From contig VAZT01000168.1 in the NCBI GenBank assembly GCA_005884825.1, positions 1 to 13,063 on the forward strand: a stretch of DNA of 13,063 nucleotides. The letters are read 5' to 3'. Source of the DNA: Alphaproteobacteria bacterium (GTDB lineage: Bacteria > Pseudomonadota > Alphaproteobacteria > ATCC43930 > CGMCC-115725). The notes below the pieces were generated by a model. The model did no database searches. It was not told the origin of the DNA and was given only the letters and a program-made list of their open reading frames with translations. Both the position numbers and the translations under genes were made by a program. Below are positions 1 to 6,809 of the stretch, piece after piece (the first letter of the stretch is position 1; every line of letters starts with the position of its first letter).

Positions 1-1
1 A

Positions 2-30
2 GAGGGGAGCGGCCCGGTTGCTCCCCTTTT
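2..30 (+). terminator. Rho-independent terminator of the gene upstream of obgE
   Basis: The arms AGGGGAGC (3-10) and GCTCCCCT (20-27) pair perfectly over 8 bp around a 9-base loop, and the 3' arm runs into TTTT (27-30). This is the classic GC stem plus T-run of an intrinsic terminator. The gene it would end lies left of the window. It sits only 12 bases before the obgE ATG, so obgE is either transcribed by partial read-through or from a promoter further upstream. Confidence 0.7.
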
Positions 31-41
31 AGCTTGTGCAC

Positions 42-1091
42 ATGCAATTCCTCGATCAGTGCAAGATCTACCTGAAGAGCGGTGACGGCGGGCGCGGCGC
101 GATGAGCTTTCGCCGCGAAAAGTTTATCGAGTTCGGCGGGCCGAACGGCGGCGATGGCGGCAAAGGCGGCGACATCGTCTTTGTCGCGGCCGAGAACCTC
201 AATACGTTGATCGATTACCGATATCGGCAACATTTTCGGGCGCAGGACGGCCGGCCCGGTGCCGGCCGCGAGCGGACCGGCGCCAACGGCGAAGATCTGG
301 TTTTGCGGGTTCCGGTCGGCACCCAAATCATGGATGAAGATAACCGCTTGGTGCTCGCTGATCTCACCCGTGCCGGCCAACGGCTCGTCTTTCTGCAGGG
401 CGGCGACGGCGGGTTCGGCAATGCGCATTACAAGAGCTCGACCAACCGCGCGCCGCGCCGCGCCGATCCCGGCTGGCCGGGCCGCGAGGCTTGGGTCTGG
501 CTGCGCTTGAAGCTGATCGCCGACGCCGGTCTTGTCGGGCTGCCCAACGCCGGCAAATCGACCTTCCTCGCCGCGGTCAGCCATGCGCGGCCGAAAATCG
601 CCGATTACCCCTTCACGACGCTGAAACCACAGCTCGGCGTCGTGCGGCAGCACGAGCAAGAGTTTGTCCTGGCCGACCTCCCTGGCTTGCTCGAAGGAGC
701 GAGCGACGGGGCCGGTATCGGCACTCGTTTCCTCGGCCACGTCGAGCGTTGCGCGGTCGTTCTTCACCTGGTGGACGGCACGCTCGACGATGTCGCCGGC
801 GCTTACTCCACGATCCGCGAAGAGCTCGCCCAATATGGTCACGGTCTTGCGGAAAAATTGGAGATCGTCGGGCTCAACAAGAGCGACGCAATCGATCCTG
901 AGACGGTAGACGCAAAATGCCGCCAGCTGCAGCAGGTGGTCCGGCCGGGCACCGAAGTCCATCCGCTGTCCGGCGCAACCGGCGCGGGCGTTCCGGACGT
1001 GGTCGAGGCGGTGCTCGCCGCCCTTTCGGCGGAGCACGCGGGGAAGGACAAAGCCGCGGTGGAGGCGAGCACTCTCGTTCAATCGTTGTGA
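42..1091 (+). CDS. obgE: GTPase ObgE/CgtA, ribosome assembly
   Basis: Obg-family GTPase (349 aa) that binds the large ribosomal subunit during assembly and links growth to nucleotide state. The glycine-rich Obg fold fills about residues 1-158 (GGPNGGDGGKGGD, then GGDGGFGN). The G domain follows: G1 GLPNAGKS (166-173), switch YPFTT (189-193), G3 DLPGL (212-216), G4 NKSD (279-282) and G5 SGATG (310-314). There is no long C-terminal extension. I chose the ATG at 42 because family members begin with a short Met-x-Phe-Leu-Asp stretch; an in-frame GTG at 36 would add only two residues. The stop overlaps the proB start by 4 bases (GTGA, 1088-1091), which suggests translational coupling. Family assignment is firm. 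Confidence 0.97.
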   Translation: MQFLDQCKIYLKSGDGGRGAMSFRREKFIEFGGPNGGDGGKGGDIVFVAAENLNTLIDYRYRQHFRAQDGRPGAGRERTGANGEDLVLRVPVGTQIMDEDNRLVLADLTRAGQRLVFLQGGDGGFGNAHYKSSTNRAPRRADPGWPGREAWVWLRLKLIADAGLVGLPNAGKSTFLAAVSHARPKIADYPFTTLKPQLGVVRQHEQEFVLADLPGLLEGASDGAGIGTRFLGHVERCAVVLHLVDGTLDDVAGAYSTIREELAQYGHGLAEKLEIVGLNKSDAIDPETVDAKCRQLQQVVRPGTEVHPLSGATGAGVPDVVEAVLAALSAEHAGKDKAAVEASTLVQSL

Positions 1092-2254
1092 GCGCCGCGA
1101 CGCGCGACCCTCCTCCCACCCCTGCGCAGGCACTCGCGGCGGCACGGCGGCTCGTGGTGAAAATCGGGTCGGGGCTCCTTGCGGCCGAAAACGGGGAGGT
1201 CCGCCGGCCATGGCTCGATGCGCTCGCCGACGACGTCGCCCGCTTCCGATCGCGCGGTCAGGAGGTGATCCTTGTGTCCTCCGGCGCGATTGCCGTGGGA
1301 CGGCGGCATCTCGGCCTTGCTGGACGGCGGCTCAGATTGGAGGAAAAGCAGGCCGCCGCAGCCACCGGACAGATCCGGCTCGCCCATGCTTACCAGGACG
1401 CGCTGGCCCGCCACGGCATCACCGTTGCACAGATCCTGCTGACCCAGGAAGATACGGAAGAACGCCGCCGGCACCTGAATGGTCGAGCGACTTTTGCCCA
1501 GCTGCTGGCGCTCGGCGCCGTTCCCGTCGTCAACGAAAACGATACGATCGCCACCGCCGAGATCCGTTTTGGCGACAATGACCGGCTCGCCGCACGCGTC
1601 GCGCAGATGACGAGCGCCGACATGCTGGTGCTGCTGTCCGACATCGACGGGCTCTACACCGCCGACCCGCGCCATGACCCGAGCGCGCGGCATATCCCGC
1701 TGGTTCGCGAGATCGGGCCCGAAATCGAGACGATGGCAGGCGATGCACCGCTTGGCTACAGCTCGGGCGGCATGGTGACTAAAATCGCGGCCGCCCGCAT
1801 CGCGATGAGTGCCGGTTGCCGCATGCTGATCGCGAAGGGGAAAGATGACGGCGCTGCGCCGGGGCCGCTCGCCGCCATCGAGGCGGGCGCCAGGGCGACT
1901 TTGTTCCTACCGCGCGGCGAGCCGCGGTCGGCGCGCAAGGCGTGGATCGCCGGCGCGGTCAATCCTTCCGGCGTAGTGATCGTCGATGACGGCGCGGCCA
2001 GAGCGCTGCAGCGCGGCACCAGTCTTCTGCCGGCCGGAGTGATCGAGGTCGAAGGTATTTTCGAACGAGGCGACGCGGTGATCATCCGCACCCGGTCCAG
2101 CGTCGAGGTCGGTCGTGGCCTCTCGGCTTATTCAAGCACCGATATCCGGCGCATTGCCGGTCACAAGAGTGGTGAAATCGCCGAGATCCTCGGGTACCGT
2201 GGCCGCGATGAGATTATTCATCGCGACGATCTGGTGGTGACCGAGCCCCGATGA
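1088..2254 (+). CDS. proB: Glutamate 5-kinase (ProB) with PUA domain
   Basis: Phosphorylates L-glutamate to gamma-glutamyl phosphate, the first step of proline synthesis, in the cytoplasm. The 388-aa product has an amino-acid-kinase domain starting at VVKIGSGLL (K25 as the phosphate-binding lysine), the glutamate-site loop VVNENDTI (from 147), FGDNDRLAARVA (from 161), DIDGLYTADP and GGMVTKIAAARIA. A C-terminal PUA domain follows from about residue 292, typical of long-form ProB. The frame is open upstream to 917, but that part is obgE read in another frame. The GTG at 1088, overlapping the obgE stop as GTGA, places the kinase motif at the expected distance from the N-terminus. The product passes to ProA, encoded next with an ATGA overlap, so the pair is almost certainly co-transcribed. 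Confidence 0.96.
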   Translation: MSAATRDPPPTPAQALAAARRLVVKIGSGLLAAENGEVRRPWLDALADDVARFRSRGQEVILVSSGAIAVGRRHLGLAGRRLRLEEKQAAAATGQIRLAHAYQDALARHGITVAQILLTQEDTEERRRHLNGRATFAQLLALGAVPVVNENDTIATAEIRFGDNDRLAARVAQMTSADMLVLLSDIDGLYTADPRHDPSARHIPLVREIGPEIETMAGDAPLGYSSGGMVTKIAAARIAMSAGCRMLIAKGKDDGAAPGPLAAIEAGARATLFLPRGEPRSARKAWIAGAVNPSGVVIVDDGAARALQRGTSLLPAGVIEVEGIFERGDAVIIRTRSSVEVGRGLSAYSSTDIRRIAGHKSGEIAEILGYRGRDEIIHRDDLVVTEPR

Positions 2255-3549
2255 CGACCGAGACGCTTGTCCGCGACCCTACGACGAGATCGGGGTCGGA
2301 TCTGAATTCCGAAATGGCCGAGATCGGGAGACGCGCCCGAGAGGCCGCCGTTGCGCTCGGTCTTGCTTCCGCCGATTCCAAGATCGCGGCGTTGAAGAAT
2401 GCTGCGGCGGCCGTCAGAGGCCGCGAAGCGGACATCCTCGCGGCCAATGCCCGCGACCTCGCTGAGGCCGGAGCGCAGGGCCTCTCCGCCGCGTTGCACG
2501 ATCGGCTGGCGCTCGATCCGAAACGCGTCGAGGCGATTGCCGCCGGACTGGAAGCCGTTGCCGCGCTGCCCGATCCGGTCGGCCGTGTCCTCACCGAATG
2601 GACGCGCCCGAACGGGCTCCATATCCAGCGCGTCGCGGTGCCGCTCGGCGTGATCGGCATCATTTATGAGAGCCGGCCGAACGTCACGGCAGACGCCGGC
2701 GGGCTGGCGCTCAAATCCGGCAACGCGGCGATCCTGCGCGGCGGCTCCGAGAGCTTCTATTCGTCGCGGGCATTGGTGGCGGCGCTGGCCGAGGGTTTGC
2801 GTTCCGCCGGGCTGCCGGAAGCCGCAATTCAGCTGGTGCCGACCCGTGACCGCGCCGCGGTCGGATTGATGCTCGCGATGAGCGGCGTGATCGACATCAT
2901 CGTGCCGCGCGGCGGGCCGTCACTGATCGAGCGGGTCCAACGCGAGAGCCGCATCCCGGTCATCGCCCATCTGGAGGGTTTGTGCCACACCTATGTCGAC
3001 GCGGCCGCGGACCCGGAAAAGGCTCGCAAAATCGTGCTCAATGCCAAGATGCGGCGGGTATCGATCTGCGGGGCCACCGAGACCCTGCTCGTTGATCGGG
3101 CGGCTAAGACGCAGCTCCCCGCGATCCTGGCCGATCTGCGGGCGGCAGGCTGCGAGCTGCGCGGCGACCCCGAGGTTCTTGCGATCGATCCAGGATTGGA
3201 GCCGGCGACCGAAGCGGATTGGCGAACCGAATACCTCGACGCGATCCTGGCGGTTCACATCGTCGATGGTGTCGAGGGCGCGATTCAGCATATCGCCCGC
3301 TTCGGCTCGCATCATACCGACGCGATCATCACCGAGGACGAGGCGACGGCGGAGCGCTTTCTGCGCGAGGTGGACAGCGCGATCGTCTTGGTTAACGCTT
3401 CGACCCAATTCGCCGACGGGGGCGAGTTCGGCATGGGGGCGGAGATCGGCATCTCGACACAGCGCCTGCCGCCGAGGGGCCCGGTCGGCGCCGAGCAATT
3501 GACGACATACAAATACCTGGTGCGCGGCACCGGGCAGGTCCGCCCCTGA
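2251..3549 (+). CDS. proA: Gamma-glutamyl phosphate reductase (ProA)
   Basis: NADPH-dependent reductase that turns gamma-glutamyl phosphate into glutamate-5-semialdehyde, the second step of proline synthesis. The 432-aa product has the aldehyde-dehydrogenase-like ProA fold: YESRPNV (139-145), the LKSGNAAILRGG cofactor-loop region, the PRGG segment, and the catalytic cysteine in SICGATETLL (C273). The C-terminal GAEIGIST and GPVGAEQLTTYKY stretches are typical of ProA. The ATG at 2251 overlaps the proB stop (ATGA, 2251-2254). An in-frame ATG at 2314 would remove a poorly conserved N-terminal tail and cannot be excluded. The stop (3547-3549) directly abuts a palindromic repeat that separates proA from nadD and may attenuate transcription or stabilise the mRNA 3' end. 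Confidence 0.96.
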   Translation: MTTETLVRDPTTRSGSDLNSEMAEIGRRAREAAVALGLASADSKIAALKNAAAAVRGREADILAANARDLAEAGAQGLSAALHDRLALDPKRVEAIAAGLEAVAALPDPVGRVLTEWTRPNGLHIQRVAVPLGVIGIIYESRPNVTADAGGLALKSGNAAILRGGSESFYSSRALVAALAEGLRSAGLPEAAIQLVPTRDRAAVGLMLAMSGVIDIIVPRGGPSLIERVQRESRIPVIAHLEGLCHTYVDAAADPEKARKIVLNAKMRRVSICGATETLLVDRAAKTQLPAILADLRAAGCELRGDPEVLAIDPGLEPATEADWRTEYLDAILAVHIVDGVEGAIQHIARFGSHHTDAIITEDEATAERFLREVDSAIVLVNASTQFADGGEFGMGAEIGISTQRLPPRGPVGAEQLTTYKYLVRGTGQVRP

Positions 3550-3683
3550 CCCTCACCCGCCTCGCTACGCTCGGCACCCTCTCCCGCAATGCGGGAGAGG
3601 GGCTACAACCTACTCGCTCAAAGCTCCTCTCCCGCAGTGCGGGAGAGGGGGGACCAAGCGCGCAGCGCTTGGTGGGTGAGGGT
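3549..3683. repeat. Compound palindromic intergenic repeat (REP-like)
   Basis: A 135-base element bounded by the inverted arms ACCCTCACCC (3549-3558) and GGGTGAGGGT (3674-3683). Inside are three further perfect dyads: CCCTCTCCCGC/GCGGGAGAGGG around AAT (3577-3601), CCTCTCCCGC/GCGGGAGAGG around AGT (3626-3648), and CCAAGCGC/GCGCTTGG around GCA (3654-3672). The first two are near-identical direct copies. Repeats built from the CTCTCCCGC-GCGGGAGAG core and CCCTCACCC ends are, from general knowledge, common between genes in GC-rich Proteobacteria. The element starts on the last base of the proA stop and runs over the only start codons available to nadD. Confidence 0.85.
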
Positions 3684-4694
3684 GCAGGGCCTGGCAGGCA
3701 TCGCCGCATCGGGCTGTTGGGCGGCTCTTTCAACCCGGCCCATGGCGGCCATTTGCACATCAGCGCGCTCGCGCTTAAGCTGCTCGACCTGGATCAGGTT
3801 TGGTGGCTGGTCTCGCCGCAAAATCCGTTGAAGCCGGTCGACGGCATGGCGCCGTTTGCGGTCCGGTTGGAGGGAGCTCGCCGGATCGCCAAAGCCGACA
3901 GGCGTATCCTTGTCACCGATCTCGAAAGCCGGCTGGGACCTTCGCGTTACACCGCCGACACCTTGAAGGCGCTGCGCCGCCGCTTTCCTCGGCTGCGATT
4001 TGTGTGGCTGATGGGCGGCGACAACCTCGTGCAGATCCCCAAATGGGAGCGCTGGCCCGAGATCTTTCGGACTGTGCCCATTGCCGTGTTCAACCGCCCT
4101 TCCTATTCTTTAAAAGCGCTTTCCGGACTGGCTGCGAAGCGGTTTGCCCGATACCGAGTTGCGGCGTCGGACGAGCGTCGGTTGGCCGAAATGGAACCCC
4201 CGGCGTGGGTATTTTTCCACACCCGGCTGGACGACAGCTCGGCGACCCGAATTCGATCGCAGCGGAACGGAACCCCATCGAATAGACTTGCGGAGCAAAA
4301 ACCCGAATTGTCGACCATAGCTGCCCTGTTACCCCGCACCAAACCGATAGAAGCCCACCCAACAATCCTCGATCTCGTCTTACAGATGCTCGAGGACGGC
4401 AAAGCAGAGGAGATCGTCACGATCGACCTTGCCGGCAAAACGACCATTGCCGACCACATGGTGATCGCCAGCGGCCGCTCGACGCGTCAGGTGCTGGCAT
4501 TGACCGAGCACCTCGATGAAGTGCTCTCCCGGCGCACCCGGATTTCGATCGAGGGAAAGACCGTGGGCGACTGGGTATTGATCGACGCAGGCGATGTGAT
4601 CGTGCATCTGTTCCGGCCCGAAATCCGCAGCTACTACAATCTCGAAAAAATGTGGGGCTCGGCGATGCTGGACAGCGAAGCCGTTCGCCTGTAG
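3669..4694 (+). CDS. nadD: Nicotinate-nucleotide adenylyltransferase (NadD) in frame with RsfS
   Basis: The N-terminal part (about residues 14-200) is NadD, which adenylates nicotinate mononucleotide to deamido-NAD in NAD synthesis. It shows the nucleotidyltransferase motif GGSFNPAHGGH (18-28), the GGDN loop, and the C-terminal SSATRIR signature (190-196). NadD would normally stop soon after that signature. Here the frame continues without a stop through a linker of about 18 residues into a complete RsfS domain (about 214-341), giving 341 aa. A stop in another frame (TAG at 4283-4285) lies just where nadD would be expected to end, so a one-base difference could have erased the natural stop. 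The only start codons in frame are TTG 3669 and GTG 3672, both inside the palindromic repeat and without an obvious Shine-Dalgarno. NadD identity is firm; whether the fusion is real is open. Confidence 0.85.
   Translation: MVGEGAGPGRHRRIGLLGGSFNPAHGGHLHISALALKLLDLDQVWWLVSPQNPLKPVDGMAPFAVRLEGARRIAKADRRILVTDLESRLGPSRYTADTLKALRRRFPRLRFVWLMGGDNLVQIPKWERWPEIFRTVPIAVFNRPSYSLKALSGLAAKRFARYRVAASDERRLAEMEPPAWVFFHTRLDDSSATRIRSQRNGTPSNRLAEQKPELSTIAALLPRTKPIEAHPTILDLVLQMLEDGKAEEIVTIDLAGKTTIADHMVIASGRSTRQVLALTEHLDEVLSRRTRISIEGKTVGDWVLIDAGDVIVHLFRPEIRSYYNLEKMWGSAMLDSEAVRL
4308..4694 (+). CDS. rsfS: Ribosomal silencing factor RsfS (possible independent start)
   Basis: RsfS (RsfA/Iojap family) binds ribosomal protein uL14 and blocks subunit joining when nutrients are short. 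The conserved domain is complete: LDLVLQMLEDGKAEEIVTID, then ADHMVIASGRSTRQV, then GDWVLIDAGDVIVHLF and YYNLEKMW near the end. It lies in the same open frame as nadD. An in-frame TTG at 4308 gives a 128-aa protein, a usual length for the family, and GGAG (4292-4295) lies 12 bases before it, a rather long spacing. Synthesis may therefore be separate from TTG, as a NadD-RsfS fusion, or both. rlmH follows, matching the common rsfS-rlmH pairing. The domain assignment is firm; the start is uncertain. Confidence 0.75.
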   Translation: MSTIAALLPRTKPIEAHPTILDLVLQMLEDGKAEEIVTIDLAGKTTIADHMVIASGRSTRQVLALTEHLDEVLSRRTRISIEGKTVGDWVLIDAGDVIVHLFRPEIRSYYNLEKMWGSAMLDSEAVRL

Positions 4695-4707
4695 CCGGGA
4701 CGCCTCG

Positions 4708-5166
4708 ATTCGTTTCCGCCTTCTCGTCGTCGGTAGGCTGCGCAGCGGCCCGTTCAAGGAACTCCAGACTTTCTACGCCGCGAGGATCGTGCCGCCCCCG
4801 GTAATCGTCGAGGTGGACGAGAGGCGCTCTCTTCCGCCCGTACAACTTAAGGCCCGCGAGGGCGAATTGATCCTCGGCGCATTACCGGCCGGCGTCCCTT
4901 TCCTTGCCCTCGACGAGCGCGGCGTCCAATGGTCCAGCCGTGCACTGGCCGAGCGGATCGCCGCGTGGCGGGACCGGGGTTCGCCCGAGCTAACGTTCGC
5001 AATCGGCGGCGCCGACGGCCTCCATTCGATGGTTCTCGACCGCGCCGATGTGACCCTCTCGCTCGGATCGATGACCTGGCCCCATCTGCTGGTCCGAGGA
5101 ATGCTGCTCGAACAACTCTATCGCGTTCAGCAGATTCTCGCCGGTCACCCTTACCACCGGGGTTAA
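4708..5166 (+). CDS. rlmH: 23S rRNA pseudouridine1915 N3-methyltransferase (RlmH), non-canonical start
   Basis: SPOUT-family methyltransferase that uses SAM to methylate pseudouridine 1915 in helix 69 of 23S rRNA on assembled 70S ribosomes. Seen here: the N-terminal RFRLLVVGRLRSGPFKEL strand, VEVDERRSLPP, REGELILGALP, LALDERG, the SAM-knot FAIGGADGL (GGADG at 100-104 when counted from 4708), SLGSMTWPHLLVR and the C-terminal ILAGHPYHR. Coding similarity begins at about 4708, giving 152 aa, close to the usual ~155. The frame holds no ATG, GTG or TTG between the upstream stop at 4597 and a GTG at 4789; starting at 4789 would cut 27 conserved residues. I therefore propose the ATT at 4708 as start. 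A mutated start or base error is the alternative. Confidence 0.8.
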   Translation: MRFRLLVVGRLRSGPFKELQTFYAARIVPPPVIVEVDERRSLPPVQLKAREGELILGALPAGVPFLALDERGVQWSSRALAERIAAWRDRGSPELTFAIGGADGLHSMVLDRADVTLSLGSMTWPHLLVRGMLLEQLYRVQQILAGHPYHRG

Positions 5167-5181
5167 AAGATGTCGGGAACG

Positions 5182-5217
5182 CTATCTCCTCGCGGTCGGT
5201 TTCGCGTATAGAGATAG
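5182..5217 (+). other. Hairpin in the gpmI leader
   Basis: CTATCTC (5182-5188) pairs with GAGATAG (5211-5217), and inside it CGCG (5191-5194) can pair with CGCG (5203-5206), giving a two-part stem with small internal loops. It lies in the 76-base spacer between rlmH and gpmI and ends 25 bases before the gpmI ATG. There is no T-run, so it is not a standard terminator. It could be an RNA leader structure or a protein-binding dyad; nothing else in the sequence decides this. Confidence 0.35.
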
Positions 5218-5242
5218 ACTTCCATTGTCGAGGCTTCCCGCG

Positions 5243-6672
5243 ATGAATTCCCGCCCCCGGCCGCTGGTGCTGTGCATTCTCGATGGATGGGGCGAGCGGC
5301 AGAAGGCCGACGATAACGCAATCGAGATCGCGCGGGCGCCCACCTGGCATCGATTGAAGGCGCGCTGGCCGCACGCGCAGCTGCAGGCGAGCGAGCACTA
5401 CGTCGGCCTGCCCGACGGACAGATGGGGAATTCCGAAGTCGGCCACACGAATATCGGCGCCGGACGGTTGGTTTTGCAGGACCTGCCGCGCATCGATGCG
5501 GCGATCGCCGAGGGCAAGCTCGCCGGCATGCCGCCATTGTGCGATTTCATAGGCAAACTGAAGACAAGCCGCGGGACCGCCCACCTGATGGGGCTGATGT
5601 CGCCCGGCGGGGTTCATTCGCACCAGCGCCAGATCGCCGCTCTGGCCCGCATTCTGGCCGAAGCCGGGGTGCCGGTCGCCGTCCACGCCTTTCTCGACGG
5701 GCGTGACACACCGCCCAAGGCAGCCGGTTCCTATGTGAAGCAGTTTCAGGAAGACGTTGCCGGTCTCCGCGATCTGCGCATTGCCACGCTCTGCGGCCGC
5801 TACATGAATTCATCGCGCCAACCGCAATCGCCGGTTACGCCGGCATGCGTGACGGCGATGGTCTGCTGATCGCCAATTTTCGCGCTGATCGGATCCGCGA
5901 GATCGCCGCTGCTCTCCTCGACCCCGATTTCTCCGGCTTCGCGCGGGAAAAGCGGATCGCGTTCTGCGCCACTCTCGGCCTTGTCGAGTATTCGACGGAG
6001 CTCAACCAATTTCTTGCGACGCTGTTCCCGCCCGAGAACCTCAACGACAGCTTTGGCGAGGTGGTGTCACGAGCCGCGCTGACCCAGCTGCGCATCGCCG
6101 AAACCGAGAAATACGCGCACGTCACATTCTTTTTCAACGGCGGCCGCGAGACGGTCTTTCCGGGTGAGGAACGGATTCTCGTCCCTTCGCCGAAGGTCGC
6201 GACATACGATCGGCAACCGGAGATGTCGGCGCCCGAAGTTACCGAGAAAGTCGTCGAAGCGATCAGCTCGGGCCGGTTCGACGTGATCGTAATGAATTAC
6301 GCAAATGCAGACATGGTCGGGCACACCGGCCGCATCGACGCCGCGACCAAAGCGGTCGAGACCATCGATGCTTGCCTCGGCCGGCTGTCCGAGGCCGTCG
6401 AACAGGCCGGCGGCACGCTCGTCGTCACCGCCGACCACGGCAATGCGGAGATGATGCGCGACCCGGAAACCGGCGAGCCGCATACAGCGCACACGCTCAA
6501 CCCGGTGCCGTTCGTTGTGGTGAACCCGCCGGCGGAAATCGGCCACCTCGAAAACGGCCGTCTTTCGGATATCGCCCCAACCTTGCTCGATATTCTCCAT
6601 CTGACGAAGCCGGCCGCGATGACGGGCCACTCGCTGATCTCCTCGGCCGCGGAACGGCAAGCGGCAGATTGA
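5243..6672 (+). pseudogene. gpmI: 2,3-bisphosphoglycerate-independent phosphoglycerate mutase, frameshifted by internal deletion
   Basis: GpmI interconverts 3- and 2-phosphoglycerate with two Mn ions. Frame 1 (ATG 5243 to about 5803) carries LCILDGWGE (metal ligand D14), GQMGNSEVGHTN (nucleophile S64), HAFLDGRDTPP (R154, D155) and GRY (R186). It then runs out of frame to a stop at 5867-5869. The C-terminal half continues in another frame from about 5806 (EFIAPTAIAGYAG, then ANFRADR, SPKVATYD, MNYANADMVGHTG, VTADHGNAEMM, HTAHTLNPVP) to the stop at 6672. The AMDRDxRWDR segment and the helical stretch after it, about 40 residues in relatives, are missing. That segment holds a phosphate-binding arginine (R191 in the family). 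The 1430-nt length is two bases over a multiple of three, as expected for a 3n+1 deletion. The separate pieces cannot make an active enzyme. An assembly error would look the same. Confidence 0.85.
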
Positions 6673-6692
6673 CCGGAATTATGTAAACCGCT

Positions 6693-6710
6693 GGGCGCTT
6701 TAAAGCGTCC
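6693..6710 (+). other. Short hairpin after gpmI
   Basis: GGGCGC (6693-6698) pairs with GCGTCC (6705-6710), with one G-T wobble, around a TTTAAA loop, 20 bases after the gpmI stop. No T-run follows, so it is at best a weak or factor-dependent terminator. Confidence 0.3.
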
Positions 6711-6714
6711 AAGG

Positions 6715-6767
6715 CTCAGGAGGTAGTGACTCAGTTTGGATTCAAACTGAGTCACTACCACTCAGGA
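6715..6767. repeat. Perfect palindrome flanked by 7-bp direct repeats
   Basis: GGTAGTGACTCAGTTTG (6722-6738) and CAAACTGAGTCACTACC (6743-6759) pair without mismatch over 17 bp around a 4-base loop (GATT). The palindrome is bracketed by identical CTCAGGA copies at 6715-6721 and 6761-6767, with one extra A (6760) before the second. The layout is that of a very small inserted palindrome with a target-site duplication, such as abutting terminal repeats left after excision of an element, or a minimal MITE. As RNA it would form a very stable hairpin; without a T-run it is not a typical terminator. The local base composition is more AT-rich than the neighbouring genes. Confidence 0.75.
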
Positions 6768-6774
6768 CAGGACG

Positions 6775-6803
6775 TTGACAATTTAGCAAAAATCTGCTAC
6801 CTT
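6775..6803 (+). promoter_or_regulatory. Near-consensus sigma-70-type promoter
   Basis: TTGACA (6775-6780), a full -35 consensus, is followed after exactly 17 bases by TACCTT (6798-6803) as a -10 element, so transcription would begin near 6810 on the + strand. The next confident gene is ctpA, about 500 bases downstream. A small dyad, CAACT-AAT-AGTTG (6823-6835), lies just past the predicted start and could be an operator. The promoter may drive a long ctpA leader, a small RNA, or be left over from a lost gene. Confidence 0.55.
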
Positions 6804-6809
6804 AACCAT

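Noticed and set aside
36..41. GTG at 36 as obgE start
   Set aside because: It would add only two residues; ATG 42 matches the usual Met-x-Phe-Leu-Asp beginning.
917..1087. N-terminal extension of proB
   Set aside because: This stretch is obgE in another frame; the GTG at 1088 with a GTGA overlap fits the family start.
2920..3498. Minus-strand open frame of 192 aa
   Set aside because: Antisense shadow of proA.
3577..3648. CRISPR-like pair of repeats
   Set aside because: Only two palindromic copies with one unequal spacer; it is part of the compound intergenic repeat and there are no cas genes.
5142..5161. Hairpin CCGGT/ACCGG at the end of rlmH
   Set aside because: Five-base arms inside conserved coding sequence and no T-run; likely chance.
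4847..5686. Minus-strand open frame of 279 aa
   Set aside because: It lies antisense to rlmH and gpmI, both with clear family motifs on the + strand.
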